From: Natronosalvus caseinilyticus
Lineage (GTDB): Archaea > Halobacteriota > Halobacteria > Halobacteriales > Natrialbaceae
Reading direction: 5' to 3'
Length of the DNA: 64,000 bases
NCBI RefSeq assembly: GCF_017357105.1
Contig: NZ_CP071596.1
Coordinates: 1,736,001 to 1,800,000, forward strand
A program made the position numbers and the translations under genes. A model generated the notes under the pieces. The model worked only from the letters and a program-made list of their open reading frames with translations, was not told the DNA's origin and did no database searches. Positions within the stretch are counted from its first letter, which is position 1, and each line of letters opens with the position of its first letter. Shown here piece by piece: positions 8,731 through 17,866 of the stretch.

Positions 8731-8811
8731 ATGACGACCCGCGCTTCCAGCTCGGCTCGCGGTGCCGACAGCGGCGCGGTCGCGACGCTCATTATTGTAG
8801 GGGCCGCCTAG
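8731..8811 (+). CDS. Putative ilvB leader peptide (26 aa) with Leu-Ile-Ile-Val control codons
   Basis: A 26-codon ORF, ATG 8731 to TAG 8809-8811, reading MTTRASSSARG...AVATLIIVGAA. It starts at the predicted transcript 5' end and lies upstream of ilvB. Codons 20-23 (8788-8799) are CTC ATT ATT GTA, i.e. Leu-Ile-Ile-Val, the end products of the downstream pathway; ATT and GTA are minor codons in this GC-rich genome. The Val codon abuts a perfect 6-bp hairpin. In bacteria, ivbL and ilvL leader peptides work this way; in this archaeon the role is an inference. No family match can be claimed for the peptide itself. Confidence 0.6.
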   Translation: MTTRASSSARGADSGAVATLIIVGAA

Positions 8812-8949
8812 CCCCTCACTTCACCCTCCCTGTCCCGACGTTGCACCGATTTCATAGCGACCAGCGACGCAGCACCCACAGTCCCCAGCGACCCCGAACG
8901 ATGACACGACAGCACACACGAAATTGCCGCCATCCGGCGGCAGGAGGGT
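8799..8949 (+). promoter_or_regulatory. Candidate attenuator/SD-sequestering structure of ilvB
   Basis: Seen directly: hairpin AGGGGC (8799-8804)/GCCCCT (8811-8816) starting at the last leader control codon; an alternative 5-bp pairing GCGGC (8771-8775)/GCCGC (8803-8807) that excludes it; ACCCTCC (8823-8829), exactly complementary to GGAGGGT (8943-8949), which is the ribosome-binding site of ilvB; and hairpin TGCCGCC (8925-8931)/GGCGGCA (8936-8942) ending next to that site. There is no T-run after a hairpin, so control of translation seems more likely than intrinsic termination. Function is inferred. Confidence 0.5.
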
Positions 8950-8953
8950 ATCG

Positions 8954-10780
8954 ATGAGTGAACGCGCGACACCGGTGACACCGCGGACGGAAGCGGATGC
9001 GACGGAAACCGAGCGCGAGCGAGAACACGACCCCGAAGCCACCGCCGACGCCTCGACCGAACCAGATTCGAACACCGACGCCTCGACGAAACCGGTCACG
9101 ACGGGCGCCGAATCCGTCATCCGCGCGCTCGAAACCGCGGGCGCCGAGTACGTCTTCGGCGTCCAGGGCGGGGCGATCATGCCCGTCTACGACGCGCTCT
9201 ACGATTCCGAGATTCGACACGTCACGATGGCCCACGAGCAGGGCGCTTCCCACGCCGCCGACGCCTACGGCATCGTCTCGGGCGACCCGGGCGTCTGCTT
9301 CGCGACCTCCGGACCCGGCGCGACGAACCTGGTGACGGGCATCGCCGACGCCGACATGGACTCGGACCCGATGATCGCGCTGACGGGCCAGGTGCCGACC
9401 GCGATGGTCGGCAACGACGCCTTCCAGGAGACAGACACCACGGGCGTCACGAAGCCCATCACGAAGGCCAACACGTTCTCGAGCGACCCCGACCGCGTCG
9501 GCGACGACGTCGGCGAGGCGTTCGCGCTCGCGGGCGCGGGTCGACCCGGCCCGACGCTGGTCGACCTGCCGAAGGACGTGACCCTGGGCGAAACCTCGAG
9601 CGAGCCGGGCCAGCCGCGGACGCCGGACACCTACGAGGTGCAAGAGCACGCCGACCCCGAGACGGTTCGACTGGCCGCCCGTCGCATCGAGCAGTCCTCG
9701 AAGCCGGTCTTGCTGCTGGGCGGTGGCGTCATCAAGGGCGACGCCACCGAGGCCGTCCGGGCGTTCGCGATCGAACACGAGATTCCGGTCGTGACGACGA
9801 TGCCCGGGCTCGGCGCGTTTCCCGAGGATCACGACCTCGCGATGGAAATGGCCGGGATGCACGGGACGGGGTTCGCCAACATGGCGATCACCCACTGCGA
9901 CACCTTGATCGGCGTCGGCACCCGGTTCGACGACCGGTTGACTGGTGGCATCGAGCACTTCGCGCCCGACGCGGAGGTCATCCACGTCGACATCGATCCA
10001 GCCGAGATCAGCAAGAACATCCACGCAGAGTATCCGCTCGTCGGCGACGCGGAAACGGTGATCGAGCAGTTGGCCGACGAGGTGACGGAATCCCCGCGAG
10101 CCACCAAGTGGCGCGCCCAGTGCCAGCAGTGGAAGTCCGAGTACTCGATGGCCTACCGGACGCCCGAGGACGAACCCGTCCAGCCGCCGTTCGTCGTCGA
10201 AGCGCTCGACGAGGCCACGAGCGACCGGGCGATCGTGACCACGGGCGTCGGCCAACACCAGATGTGGGCCTGCCAGTACTGGACGTTCACCGAACCCCGG
10301 ACCTGGGTCTCGAGCCACGGGCTGGGGACGATGGGCTACGGCCTGCCCGCCGCCGTCGGCGCGCGACTCGCCGCCGAAGACGACCAGGAGGTCGTCTGCT
10401 TCGAGGGCGACGGCTCGTTCCTGATGACGATTCAGGAGCTCGCCGTGGCCGTTCGCGAGAACATGGACATCACCGTCGTCGTGCTCAACAACGAGTACAT
10501 CGGCATGGTTCGCCAGTGGCAGGACGCCTTCTTCGAGGGCCGACACGCCGCCTCGGAGTACAACTGGTGTCCCGAGTTCGATACCCTCGCCGAGGCCTTT
10601 GGCGCGAAGGGATTCCGCATCGACGACTACGACGAGGTCGCCGACACGGTCGAGGCCGCGCTGGCCTACGACGGCCCCTCGGTGATCGACGCCCACGTCG
10701 ACCCGCGGGCGAACGTCTACCCGATGGTGCCGAGCGGCGGCGACAACGGACGGTTCGCGCTGTCGGAGGACCAGCTATGA
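8954..10780 (+). CDS. ilvB: Acetolactate (acetohydroxyacid) synthase large subunit
   Basis: 608 residues from ATG 8954 with GGAGGG five bases upstream; a TTG at 8924 in frame lies within the leader hairpin and is less likely. Makes 2-acetolactate and 2-aceto-2-hydroxybutyrate from pyruvate (and 2-oxobutyrate) with ThDP, Mg and FAD. Motifs: catalytic Glu in HEQGASHAADAYG, ThDP/Mg motif GDGSFLMTIQELAVAV...NN, and FDDRLTGG in the FAD domain. The first ~50 residues are an acidic, Thr-rich extension not needed by the family. The stop overlaps the next small ORF (ATGA). Confidence 0.96.
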   Translation: MSERATPVTPRTEADATETEREREHDPEATADASTEPDSNTDASTKPVTTGAESVIRALETAGAEYVFGVQGGAIMPVYDALYDSEIRHVTMAHEQGASHAADAYGIVSGDPGVCFATSGPGATNLVTGIADADMDSDPMIALTGQVPTAMVGNDAFQETDTTGVTKPITKANTFSSDPDRVGDDVGEAFALAGAGRPGPTLVDLPKDVTLGETSSEPGQPRTPDTYEVQEHADPETVRLAARRIEQSSKPVLLLGGGVIKGDATEAVRAFAIEHEIPVVTTMPGLGAFPEDHDLAMEMAGMHGTGFANMAITHCDTLIGVGTRFDDRLTGGIEHFAPDAEVIHVDIDPAEISKNIHAEYPLVGDAETVIEQLADEVTESPRATKWRAQCQQWKSEYSMAYRTPEDEPVQPPFVVEALDEATSDRAIVTTGVGQHQMWACQYWTFTEPRTWVSSHGLGTMGYGLPAAVGARLAAEDDQEVVCFEGDGSFLMTIQELAVAVRENMDITVVVLNNEYIGMVRQWQDAFFEGRHAASEYNWCPEFDTLAEAFGAKGFRIDDYDEVADTVEAALAYDGPSVIDAHVDPRANVYPMVPSGGDNGRFALSEDQL

Positions 10781-10851
10781 CCGCCGAACGGACACCAGTC
10801 GCCCGTGCGCGACCCGCGAGGTCGGGTCCGAACTCGAGGTGGTCCGCGTGA
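10777..10851 (+). CDS. 24-codon bridging mini-ORF between ilvB and ilvN
   Basis: Starts in the ATGA overlap with the ilvB stop (10777-10780) and ends in a GTGA overlap with the ilvN start (10848-10851). It reads MTAERTPVARARPARS... and resembles no family. The double overlap would let terminating ribosomes pass from ilvB to ilvN by reinitiation, keeping the two enzyme subunits in step. Translation is inferred only; it might be the remnant of an older ilvN N-terminus in a shifted frame. Confidence 0.35.
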   Translation: MTAERTPVARARPARSGPNSRWSA

Positions 10852-11504
10852 CTGACCGACGTGGACTCGAGGGCCCTGCTCCCGACGAACGGCCGGCCCC
10901 GGCGGGCAAGCGCAACGAACTCGGCATCCGGGTCGATCCGGAAGTCGAGGCCGCCCGCCCACCGCGACGGACCGTCATCTCGGCGCTCGTCGAGCACGAA
11001 CCCGGCGTGCTCTCGGACGTCTCGGGGCTGTTCTCGAGGCGGCAGTTCAACATCGAGAGCCTCACCGTTGGGCCCACGGAGGACGAGGCCCACGCGCGCA
11101 TGACGATTGTCGTCGAGGAGCCCGATCCCGGCATCGAACAGGCGAAAAAACAGCTCCGGAAGCTGATCCCGGTGATCGCGGTCCGCGAACTCGAGCCGGA
11201 CGCGATGCGCCGGGAACTGGCGCTCGTGAAGGTGAACGCGACCCGGCCCGACCAGGTCGCCGCCGTCGCGGAGATGTACGGCGGAAAGACCGTCGACGCC
11301 AGCCCGGAGACGGCGACGATCGAGATCACGGGATCGCGGCAGAAAATCGACGCGGCGATCGACTCGTTCGGGCAGTTTGGCATCCGTGAAATCTCCCGAA
11401 CGGGAACGACCGCGATGGCCCGCGGGACTGACGACACGGCCGCCGAGCAGACGCAAGCACAGCCAGCCGACCACCGACACACCGTTCCAGCAGACGATGA
11501 CTGA
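10848..11504 (+). CDS. ilvN: Acetolactate synthase regulatory small subunit
   Basis: 218 residues from GTG 10848 (GTG 10839 would add three). ACT domain: [32 protein letters not shown], followed by [11 protein letters not shown] and the second ACT-like half ([10 protein letters not shown]...). Binds the IlvB large subunit and mediates valine feedback. An N-terminal Arg/Glu/Pro-rich stretch of about 40 residues and an acidic/Gln-rich tail are haloarchaeal features. ilvC starts 8 bp before its stop. Confidence 0.94.
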   Translation: MTDRRGLEGPAPDERPAPAGKRNELGIRVDPEVEAARPPRRTVISALVEHEPGVLSDVSGLFSRRQFNIESLTVGPTEDEAHARMTIVVEEPDPGIEQAKKQLRKLIPVIAVRELEPDAMRRELALVKVNATRPDQVAAVAEMYGGKTVDASPETATIEITGSRQKIDAAIDSFGQFGIREISRTGTTAMARGTDDTAAEQTQAQPADHRHTVPADDD

Positions 11505-12582
11505 CGACACCCACACCCACACTGACACCGATACCGACGCAGACGACACGTTTACGACGAACATCTACTACGGCGAGGACGCCGACTCAAGCTACCTCGA
11601 GGACAAGACGGTAGCCGTCCTCGGCTACGGCAGCCAGGGTCACGCCCACGCGCTGAACCTCCACGACAGCGGGTTCGACGTCGTGGTCGGCCTGCGCGAG
11701 GACTCGAGTTCCTGGAGCCAGGCCGAGGACGACGGCCTGCGGGTGACGACGCCCGACGACGCCACCGCGGAAGCCGACGTGATCATGTTCCTCGTCCCCG
11801 ACACCATCCAGCCCGCGGTCTTCGAAGCCGTCGAGAACGGTCTCGAGGAGGGGAACACGGTCATGTTCGCCCACGGGTTCAACATTCACTACAATCAGAT
11901 TCAGCCACCCGAATACGTGGACGTCACGATGGCCGCTCCGAAGGGCCCGGGTCACATCGTGCGCCGCGACTACGAGAACGGCGGCGGCACCCCGGCCCTG
12001 ATCGCGGTCTACCAGGACTACACGGGCGACGCCAAGGAGGAGGCGCTGGCCTACGCCCAGGGCATCGGCGGCACCCGCGCGGGCGTCGTCGAGACGACGT
12101 TCCGCGAGGAGGTCGAGTCGGACCTCTTCGGCGAGCAGGCCGTCCTCTGTGGCGGCGTCACCTCGCTGGTCAAACACGGCTTCGAGACGCTGGTCGACGC
12201 GGGTTACGCCCCCGAAATGGCCTACTTCGAGTGCCTGAACGAACTCAAACTGATCGTCGACCTGATGTACGAGGACGGGATCGGCGGCATGTGGTACTCC
12301 GTGAGCGACACGGCGGAGTACGGCGGCCTGACCCGCGGCGACCGCATCGTCGACGACTCCGTGCGCGAGAACATGGAGGAAGTACTCGAGGAGGTCCAGA
12401 GCGGCGCGTTCGCCCGCGAGTGGATCAACGAGAACCAGGCCGGACGGCCGTCGTACACCCAGCTGAAGCGCCACGACGAGGAACACGAGATCGAGGCGAT
12501 CGGCGCGCCCCTGCGCGACCTCTTCGAGTGGGAGGACGACTCGAGCGAGAACGAACCGGCGGAAGTGCCGGCGGACGACTGA
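11497..12582 (+). CDS. ilvC: Ketol-acid reductoisomerase
   Basis: 361 residues from ATG 11497, overlapping the ilvN end by 8 bp. Class I KARI: converts acetolactate to dihydroxyisovalerate with NAD(P)H and Mg. Rossmann motif [15 protein letters not shown] at about residue 41, cofactor loop [11 protein letters not shown], then [18 protein letters not shown] and the metal site [12 protein letters not shown]. The start carries a Thr/Asp/His repeat ([13 protein letters not shown]) before the enzyme proper. C-terminal acidic tail. No ilvD (dihydroxyacid dehydratase) is present in the window, so that step is encoded elsewhere. Confidence 0.97.
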   Translation: MTDDTHTHTDTDTDADDTFTTNIYYGEDADSSYLEDKTVAVLGYGSQGHAHALNLHDSGFDVVVGLREDSSSWSQAEDDGLRVTTPDDATAEADVIMFLVPDTIQPAVFEAVENGLEEGNTVMFAHGFNIHYNQIQPPEYVDVTMAAPKGPGHIVRRDYENGGGTPALIAVYQDYTGDAKEEALAYAQGIGGTRAGVVETTFREEVESDLFGEQAVLCGGVTSLVKHGFETLVDAGYAPEMAYFECLNELKLIVDLMYEDGIGGMWYSVSDTAEYGGLTRGDRIVDDSVRENMEEVLEEVQSGAFAREWINENQAGRPSYTQLKRHDEEHEIEAIGAPLRDLFEWEDDSSENEPAEVPADD

Positions 12583-12597
12583 GACGAGGAGAGAACC

Positions 12598-12951
12598 ATG
12601 ACACGAACTACCGACACCACGACCGCAGCGAAATCGAACGACGCGAAACGGAACCGAGCCCGAAATCGAGACCGACGAACGATGGGCGACGTCAGCCACA
12701 CCAACCCCTACACGGGCGAATCGACCGGCCACCTGTTCAGCCGCGGGCCGATCGTGGCCGCCGACGGCGGGAAGGCGAACGCGGTTCCCGAAGACCGGAC
12801 GGACGAACGGGACGAACGAGCCTCGAGCGACCCCACGGACGGGGACGGGGACGACCGCATGAAAGACGTGAGCCACACGCCGCCGCGTGACGCCGCCGAC
12901 GCGAACGCGGTATTCGAGCGCGGCGGGAGCGAGGTCGGAGCCGACGAATGA
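12598..12951 (+). CDS. Unknown protein between ilvC and leuC, with a duplicated DVSHT motif
   Basis: 117 residues, basic at the start ([11 protein letters not shown]), acidic later. The motif [20 protein letters not shown] (about residues 31-50) is echoed near the C-terminus as [20 protein letters not shown], so the protein consists of two related short motifs joined by a disordered Asp/Glu/Arg linker. No enzyme fold is evident. It follows ilvC by 15 bp and overlaps the leuC start by 4 bp (ATGA), so it is made with the pathway. A second ATG at 12682 (MGDVSHT) could be the true start. Confidence 0.7.
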   Translation: MTRTTDTTTAAKSNDAKRNRARNRDRRTMGDVSHTNPYTGESTGHLFSRGPIVAADGGKANAVPEDRTDERDERASSDPTDGDGDDRMKDVSHTPPRDAADANAVFERGGSEVGADE

Positions 12952-14369
12952 GCGAGGGAACGCTCTACGACAAGGTCTGGGACCGCCACGCGGTCACCCG
13001 CCTGCCCACCGGCCAGGACCAGCTGTTCGTCGGCCTCCACCTCATTCACGAGGTGACGAGCCCCCAAGCGTTCGGGATGCTCCGCGAGCGCGACCTCGAG
13101 GTCGCCTACCCGGACCTGACCCACGCGACGGTCGATCACATCGTGCCGACCTCGAGCAAGGAACGGCCCTACGCCGATACGGCGGCCGAGGAGATGATGG
13201 CCGAACTCGAGGAGAACGTCCGCGAGTCCGGCATCGAGTTCTCCCACCCCGACACGGGCGAACAGGGCATCGTCCACGTCATCGGCCCGGAGCAGGGGCT
13301 GACCCAGCCCGGGACGACCATCGTCTGCGGCGACAGCCACACCTCGACCCACGGCGCCTTCGGCACGCTTGCGTTCGGGATCGGCACGAGTCAGATCCGG
13401 GACGTCCTCGCCACGGGCACCGTCGCGATGGAGAAACAAAAGGTTCGCAAGATCGAGGTCACCGGCGAACTGGGCGACGGCGTCGAAGCCAAGGACGTCA
13501 TCCTCGAGATCATCCGGCGACTCGGCACCGAGGGCGGCGTCGGCTACGTCTACGAGTACGCCGGCGAGGCCATCGAGAGCCTCGACATGGAGGGCCGGAT
13601 GAGCATCTGCAACATGTCCATCGAGGGCGGCGCCCGCGCGGGCTACGTCAATCCCGACGAGACCACCTACGCGTGGCTCGAGGGTCGCGAGCGCGTCCCC
13701 GAGGGCGAGGCATTCGAGCAGCGCAAGGAGTACTGGGAGTCGATCCGATCGGACGACGACGCGACGTACGACGACGTCGTCACGATCGACGGCGGCGACC
13801 TCGAGCCGGTCGTCACCTGGGGCACGACACCGGGGCAGGGCGTCGGCATCACCGAGCCGATTCCCGAGCCCGAGAACCTCCCCGTGGACAAGGTCGAGAC
13901 GGCTCGCCGCGCCCAGGAGCACATGGGGGTCGAACCCGGCGAGACGATGGAGGGCTACCCCATCGACGTGGCCTTCCTGGGTTCGTGTACCAACGCGCGC
14001 CTGCCGGACCTCCGGCGGGCCGCTCGGCTCGTAAAGGGCCGGACAGTCGACCCCAACGTCCGTGCGATGGTCGTCCCCGGTAGCCAGCAGGTCAAGCAGG
14101 CCGCCGAGGAGGAGGGCCTGGACGAAATCTTCACCGAGGCCGGCTTCGACTGGCGCGGCGCCGGCTGCTCGATGTGTCTCGGCATGAACGAAGACCAGCT
14201 CGAGGGCGACGAGGCCTGTGCCTCCTCCTCGAACCGGAACTTCGTTGGCCGCCAGGGGAGCAAGGACGGCCGCACGGTACTGATGAACCCCCGGATGGTC
14301 GTCGCGGCGGCGATCAACGGGGAAGTGACTGACGTGCGGGCGATGAAGGAGGTGACGGTGAATGAGTAA
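12948..14369 (+). CDS. leuC: 3-isopropylmalate dehydratase large subunit
   Basis: 473 residues. Isomerises 2- to 3-isopropylmalate with LeuD using a [4Fe-4S] cluster. Cluster Cys are visible in [20 protein letters not shown] and [15 protein letters not shown]; substrate motifs [19 protein letters not shown] and [11 protein letters not shown] are present. The ATG overlaps the stop of the preceding gene, and leuD starts 8 bp before its end. No truncation. Confidence 0.97.
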   Translation: MSEGTLYDKVWDRHAVTRLPTGQDQLFVGLHLIHEVTSPQAFGMLRERDLEVAYPDLTHATVDHIVPTSSKERPYADTAAEEMMAELEENVRESGIEFSHPDTGEQGIVHVIGPEQGLTQPGTTIVCGDSHTSTHGAFGTLAFGIGTSQIRDVLATGTVAMEKQKVRKIEVTGELGDGVEAKDVILEIIRRLGTEGGVGYVYEYAGEAIESLDMEGRMSICNMSIEGGARAGYVNPDETTYAWLEGRERVPEGEAFEQRKEYWESIRSDDDATYDDVVTIDGGDLEPVVTWGTTPGQGVGITEPIPEPENLPVDKVETARRAQEHMGVEPGETMEGYPIDVAFLGSCTNARLPDLRRAARLVKGRTVDPNVRAMVVPGSQQVKQAAEEEGLDEIFTEAGFDWRGAGCSMCLGMNEDQLEGDEACASSSNRNFVGRQGSKDGRTVLMNPRMVVAAAINGEVTDVRAMKEVTVNE

Positions 14370-14988
14370 CGAACTCGAGATCCCGAGCGTCGATTCGGTG
14401 TCGGGAACGGGCGTCGCGGTTCGCGGCAACGACATCGACACCGACCAGATCATCCCGGCCCGGTTCATGAAGGTCGTCACCTTCGACGGCCTGGGAGAGT
14501 TCGCCTTTTTCGATCAACGATTCGACGACGACGACAACGAGAAGGACCACCCGCTGAACGAGCCCGAGCACCGCGATGCTTCGGTGATGGTCGTCAACGC
14601 CAACTTCGGCTGTGGCTCCTCGCGCGAGCACGCCCCCCAGGCGCTCATGCGCTGGGGTATCGACGCCTTCATCGGCGAGAGCTTCGCCGAAATCTTCGCG
14701 GGGAACTGTCTCGCACTCGGGATGCCCACGCTCGAGGCCGATACCGAGGTCGTCGAGGAGCTGCAGGAGTGGGTCGAAGCGAATCCCGACGGCGAGCTCG
14801 ACGTCGACGTGGCCGACGAGACCGTCACCTACGGCGGGAAGACGGTCGACGTCCGCGTCGACGACGCCCAGCGAAAGGCACTCGTCGAGGGCGTCTGGGA
14901 CACCACGGCGCTGATGAAGGCGAACGCCGAAGCCGTCGACGAGACCGCCGAGGCACTCCCGTACGTCGAAGACGGGAAACGAGTGTAG
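14362..14988 (+). CDS. leuD: 3-isopropylmalate dehydratase small subunit
   Basis: 208 residues, swivel domain partner of LeuC. Motifs: [16 protein letters not shown] and [15 protein letters not shown], the latter binding substrate carboxylates. C-terminal part ends with an Ala/Glu-rich helix. Overlaps leuC by 8 bp and closes this transcription unit; the next genes lie on the opposite strand. leuB, needed for the next step, is 6 kb further on. Confidence 0.96.
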   Translation: MSNELEIPSVDSVSGTGVAVRGNDIDTDQIIPARFMKVVTFDGLGEFAFFDQRFDDDDNEKDHPLNEPEHRDASVMVVNANFGCGSSREHAPQALMRWGIDAFIGESFAEIFAGNCLALGMPTLEADTEVVEELQEWVEANPDGELDVDVADETVTYGGKTVDVRVDDAQRKALVEGVWDTTALMKANAEAVDETAEALPYVEDGKRV

Positions 14989-15131
14989 GTTCGTTTTTCG
15001 TCCATCGACCTGGACGAGACGATTCTGCTGAGGCGATACCGGTGAACGCGGTTTTCCACTCCGTTGAATCCGCCTCGAGCGGCAGGTTCGATCCCGTTCT
15101 GGGTACACACAGGTGGTGCGGTTCTCGATCG

Positions 15132-16019
15132 TTATCCTTCGATGGACAACCAGTCGTCGAGCACCCCGTACAGTGCTTCCAGGAACGCTTCGGGCTGTTC
15201 GAGTTTGGGATCGTCACCGGCGTCGTCGATTACGCGCAATGGCCATCCGTAGCGGGCGCTCGCGTCGCTGGCAATTTCGAGTCGTACGGCGCGGTCGTTT
15301 CGACCCCAGATCAGCGCCGTCGGAACCGTGATTCGCTCCAGATCCGCTGTCGGTACCGTGGGCACCCCGACCTCCTTCATCATGGTCCGCATAGCGGCCT
15401 TCACGTCCGACGCCCGTGAACGCTCGAGGTTGTACACCAGGAACGGCTCCCAGTCGTCGCCCATCCGCTCGATCAGACCGTCTCGATCGACCAGACACTG
15501 GTCGAGGAACCGGTGGTACGCACGGTCCGACGGTCGCACGAGGAACCGGACCAAACCGAACGCGAACATCGGGGACGGTCGGAACGGACTGAGGCCGAAC
15601 GTGTCCACGAGGATCAGTCCTCGAAGTCGGTCACTGTGATCGCTCGCGAACCGGGCCGCGATCGCGCCCCCGAGCAGGTGCCCGACCAGCGTCGGCGGCG
15701 TCGGACAGGTCCGCTCGATCAGTTCGCCGAGCCACGCTTTCACGGCGTCAGCGTCCAGCGCGTTGTTCGTTACGCTGGAGGCGCCGTGGCCGGGCAGGTC
15801 GGGAACGATTACGCGATGGGTCGTTACCAGGTCCGGGATGGTCCGCATCCACCAGAGCGCGGATTCGCCGGGGCCGTGCAGCAGGACGATTGGCGGTCCG
15901 GTACCGCCCTCCAGAATGGCGGTCGAAACCCCAGCCAACTGCAGCCGTCGCTCCGTCACAGGGAGGTCGTCGAGCAGGCGCTCTCGAGCACCCTCTGATC
16001 GTCGTTTCTGTGTGATCAT
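15132..16019 (-). CDS. Alpha/beta-hydrolase-fold protein lacking the catalytic Ser and His
   Basis: 295 residues. Fold markers: oxyanion strand GPPIVLLHGPGESALWW, then VIVPDLPGHGASSV, and IWGRNDRAV with the acid-site Asp. The nucleophile elbow, normally G-H-S-x-G-G, reads VGHLLGGAIA with Leu (CTG) for Ser. The C-terminal segment usually carrying the catalytic His (AGH...LEQPEAF) reads DDAGDDPKLEQPEAF with Asp. Two of three triad residues are therefore gone while the rest is conserved. It may be a non-catalytic partner or have a different chemistry. Follows the methyltransferase by 7 bp. Confidence 0.85.
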   Translation of the reverse strand: MITQKRRSEGARERLLDDLPVTERRLQLAGVSTAILEGGTGPPIVLLHGPGESALWWMRTIPDLVTTHRVIVPDLPGHGASSVTNNALDADAVKAWLGELIERTCPTPPTLVGHLLGGAIAARFASDHSDRLRGLILVDTFGLSPFRPSPMFAFGLVRFLVRPSDRAYHRFLDQCLVDRDGLIERMGDDWEPFLVYNLERSRASDVKAAMRTMMKEVGVPTVPTADLERITVPTALIWGRNDRAVRLEIASDASARYGWPLRVIDDAGDDPKLEQPEAFLEALYGVLDDWLSIEG

Positions 16020-16026
16020 GATTTCC

Positions 16027-16857
16027 TCACCTCGACTTCGTTCCGATACCGACGTTGACGGTGTTGTTCAACACGGCCGGACCGCTCCCGTCGGAACGCT
16101 CGCTCAGTTTGTCGTCCAGCATCGTCTGGACCACGTCTCGCTGCTCCGCCGTCAGATCGGCGACTAACCCCGCCCCGATCGGATTGCTGGCGGTCACCCA
16201 GTCCCACAGCTGTGCGCCGGAGTGGAACGCCAGCCGATGATTCGTCGTCTCCACGCGAATCTCCGTGAGACCGGCCTCGGCCAGTTTCTCGTGCAACGTC
16301 TCGGGATCCGCTACCTGAAACGGTAACGGCGGCGGGTCCGACGGGAGGCCCGTGAAACCGGGGACGGCAGCTTTCACGGCACCGAGGAAGAACCCCAGGA
16401 ACTCGATTTCGGCGGGCGGTCCCATCGTGACCAGGAGGACGCGGCCACCTGGTTTGGTAACGCGCGTCAATTCGTCCAGTCCCCGTGGGAGGTCGGGGAA
16501 CAACATGACGCCGAACTGTGAACCGGCGACGTCGAAGGTGTCGTCCTCGAGCTCGAGTGCGTGCCCGTCCATGACGCGGACCTCCAGGCTGGTGAGCCCC
16601 TCGCCACGCGCACGCGCCTCGAGGTGCTCGACCATGGCGGGAGAGATGTCCGTCGCCAGCACCTGTGCCCCCGCGCGAGCCGCGGGGATGCTCAACGCGC
16701 CACTGCCGGCCGCGACGTCCAGCATTCGCATTCCCGGCTGGAGCCCCGCCCGCTCGAGGGCCTGTTCTGCTATGGCCACGTTCGACGGAGTTACGTACTC
16801 GTCGTACTCCGGCGCGATTTTAGTCCATTCGTGCTGGATTTCTGCTCGTTCGGGCAT
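16027..16857 (-). CDS. Class I SAM-dependent methyltransferase (UbiE/MenG-like)
   Basis: 276 residues. SAM-binding motif I MLDVAAGSGALSIPAA at about residue 45, motif II ATDISPAMVEHL, then DGHALELEDDTFDVAGSQFGVMLFPD and VTKPGGRVLLVTMG. Similar to the quinone C-methyltransferase group, but the substrate cannot be told. It is first of a two-gene unit with the hydrolase-fold protein downstream, so the two may act on one metabolite. Confidence 0.9.
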   Translation of the reverse strand: MPERAEIQHEWTKIAPEYDEYVTPSNVAIAEQALERAGLQPGMRMLDVAAGSGALSIPAARAGAQVLATDISPAMVEHLEARARGEGLTSLEVRVMDGHALELEDDTFDVAGSQFGVMLFPDLPRGLDELTRVTKPGGRVLLVTMGPPAEIEFLGFFLGAVKAAVPGFTGLPSDPPPLPFQVADPETLHEKLAEAGLTEIRVETTNHRLAFHSGAQLWDWVTASNPIGAGLVADLTAEQRDVVQTMLDDKLSERSDGSGPAVLNNTVNVGIGTKSR

Positions 16858-17041
16858 GATTCCTCGAATTCCAGTACGCTCGCTGGATACATCTACATAT
16901 CTGGTGAAATATTTCGCCCCGTGAAGAAACAGTTGGAACTACGACAGTTAATCTCTGCACGGTGGACCGGCGTGGTCGTCAGAGGCGGTGGTTCCTGACG
17001 TATCGTTAGTCGTTGCAGTTTCTTCGACTCCCAGACGCGTT

Positions 17042-17866
17042 CTACGGGTGGAGGTCCGACGAGACGACCGTCTCGAACGCCTGCGACTCGACTGGCCTCG
17101 CCTCGTTGCGGACGCGTTCGAAGGTGGCGATGGCCCACGCTCGAGCTGCCGGTGCATCCGTATCGATTACGGCCGTCAGCGCTCCGGTTTCGGGGTCGTG
17201 ACAGCAGATGCCGGCACGGTCGTCGACGATGCCGAGCCCGCACCGGGACCGGTCGGGGAGGTCGTCGTGGACGAGGACGGTGCAGTGGTCACACGATGCG
17301 GCTTCCATCACCCGTTCTGGATTCCAGGCGAGGGTCTGCTCGAGCGCTGTCGGCGAGTACACGTACTCTAGCTCCATCCCGTCGAGGACGGCCTGGCACA
17401 CCGCCTCGTTGTTGATCGACTTGAACACGATACTGTCGAACCCCCGCATTCGAGTGGTCCCCTCGATGAGGCGGGTGAGACGCTCGATCGGCTCGTACGG
17501 GTAGCCTGGTCCGGGGTACGAGACAACCGCATCGGTGAAGAGGTCGACGGAGAACTCCTCCATCTCCTGGGGGAGCCACTGCCAGACGCCGCGGAGTTTT
17601 CGTTCGAGTTCCATCGCCTCGCGGAGCTCGAGGAACCGCTCTGCGACGAACTCGCCGAGTGACGTCAAGTGATACGTTGGCCCGTCCCGAGCGATCCACC
17701 GACGGTCTTCGAAGTCGGCGAGAATCCGACTCATGGTCGGTGTAGAGGCGCCCGTGGCGGTGCGGAGCTCGTGCCGTTCGCGGGCGCCATCGGTCAGACC
17801 CTCCAGGACACCAACTCGGTGGGTCGATCTGGCGAGAAAGTCGATCTCGTCGAGGGCAGTATCCAT
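17042..17866 (-). CDS. Winged-helix transcriptional regulator (FilR1-like architecture)
   Basis: 274 residues from ATG 17866 (MDTALDEIDFLARSTHRV); an ATG five codons upstream (17881) lies in the promoter dyad and is less likely. N-terminal wHTH: ELRTATGASTPTMSRILADFEDRRWIAR, then a linker and an effector-like region of about 170 residues with YSPTALEQTLAWNPERVMEA. Five Cys in the C-terminal half (e.g. ASCDHCTVLV, GICCHD) suggest possible metal or redox sensing, an inference only. Paralogue of the regulator at 19464-20312. TATA-like ACTATAC lies 20-30 bp upstream. Confidence 0.85.
   Translation of the reverse strand: MDTALDEIDFLARSTHRVGVLEGLTDGARERHELRTATGASTPTMSRILADFEDRRWIARDGPTYHLTSLGEFVAERFLELREAMELERKLRGVWQWLPQEMEEFSVDLFTDAVVSYPGPGYPYEPIERLTRLIEGTTRMRGFDSIVFKSINNEAVCQAVLDGMELEYVYSPTALEQTLAWNPERVMEAASCDHCTVLVHDDLPDRSRCGLGIVDDRAGICCHDPETGALTAVIDTDAPAARAWAIATFERVRNEARPVESQAFETVVSSDLHP

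Noticed and set aside
8799-8816. Leader hairpin as an intrinsic transcription terminator
   Set aside because: It is only 6 bp and not followed by a T-run, which archaeal termination needs; translational control is more plausible.
8852-10696. 614-codon minus-strand frame opposite ilvB
   Set aside because: Arg/Val/Gly-rich product, exactly antisense to acetolactate synthase; a composition artefact.
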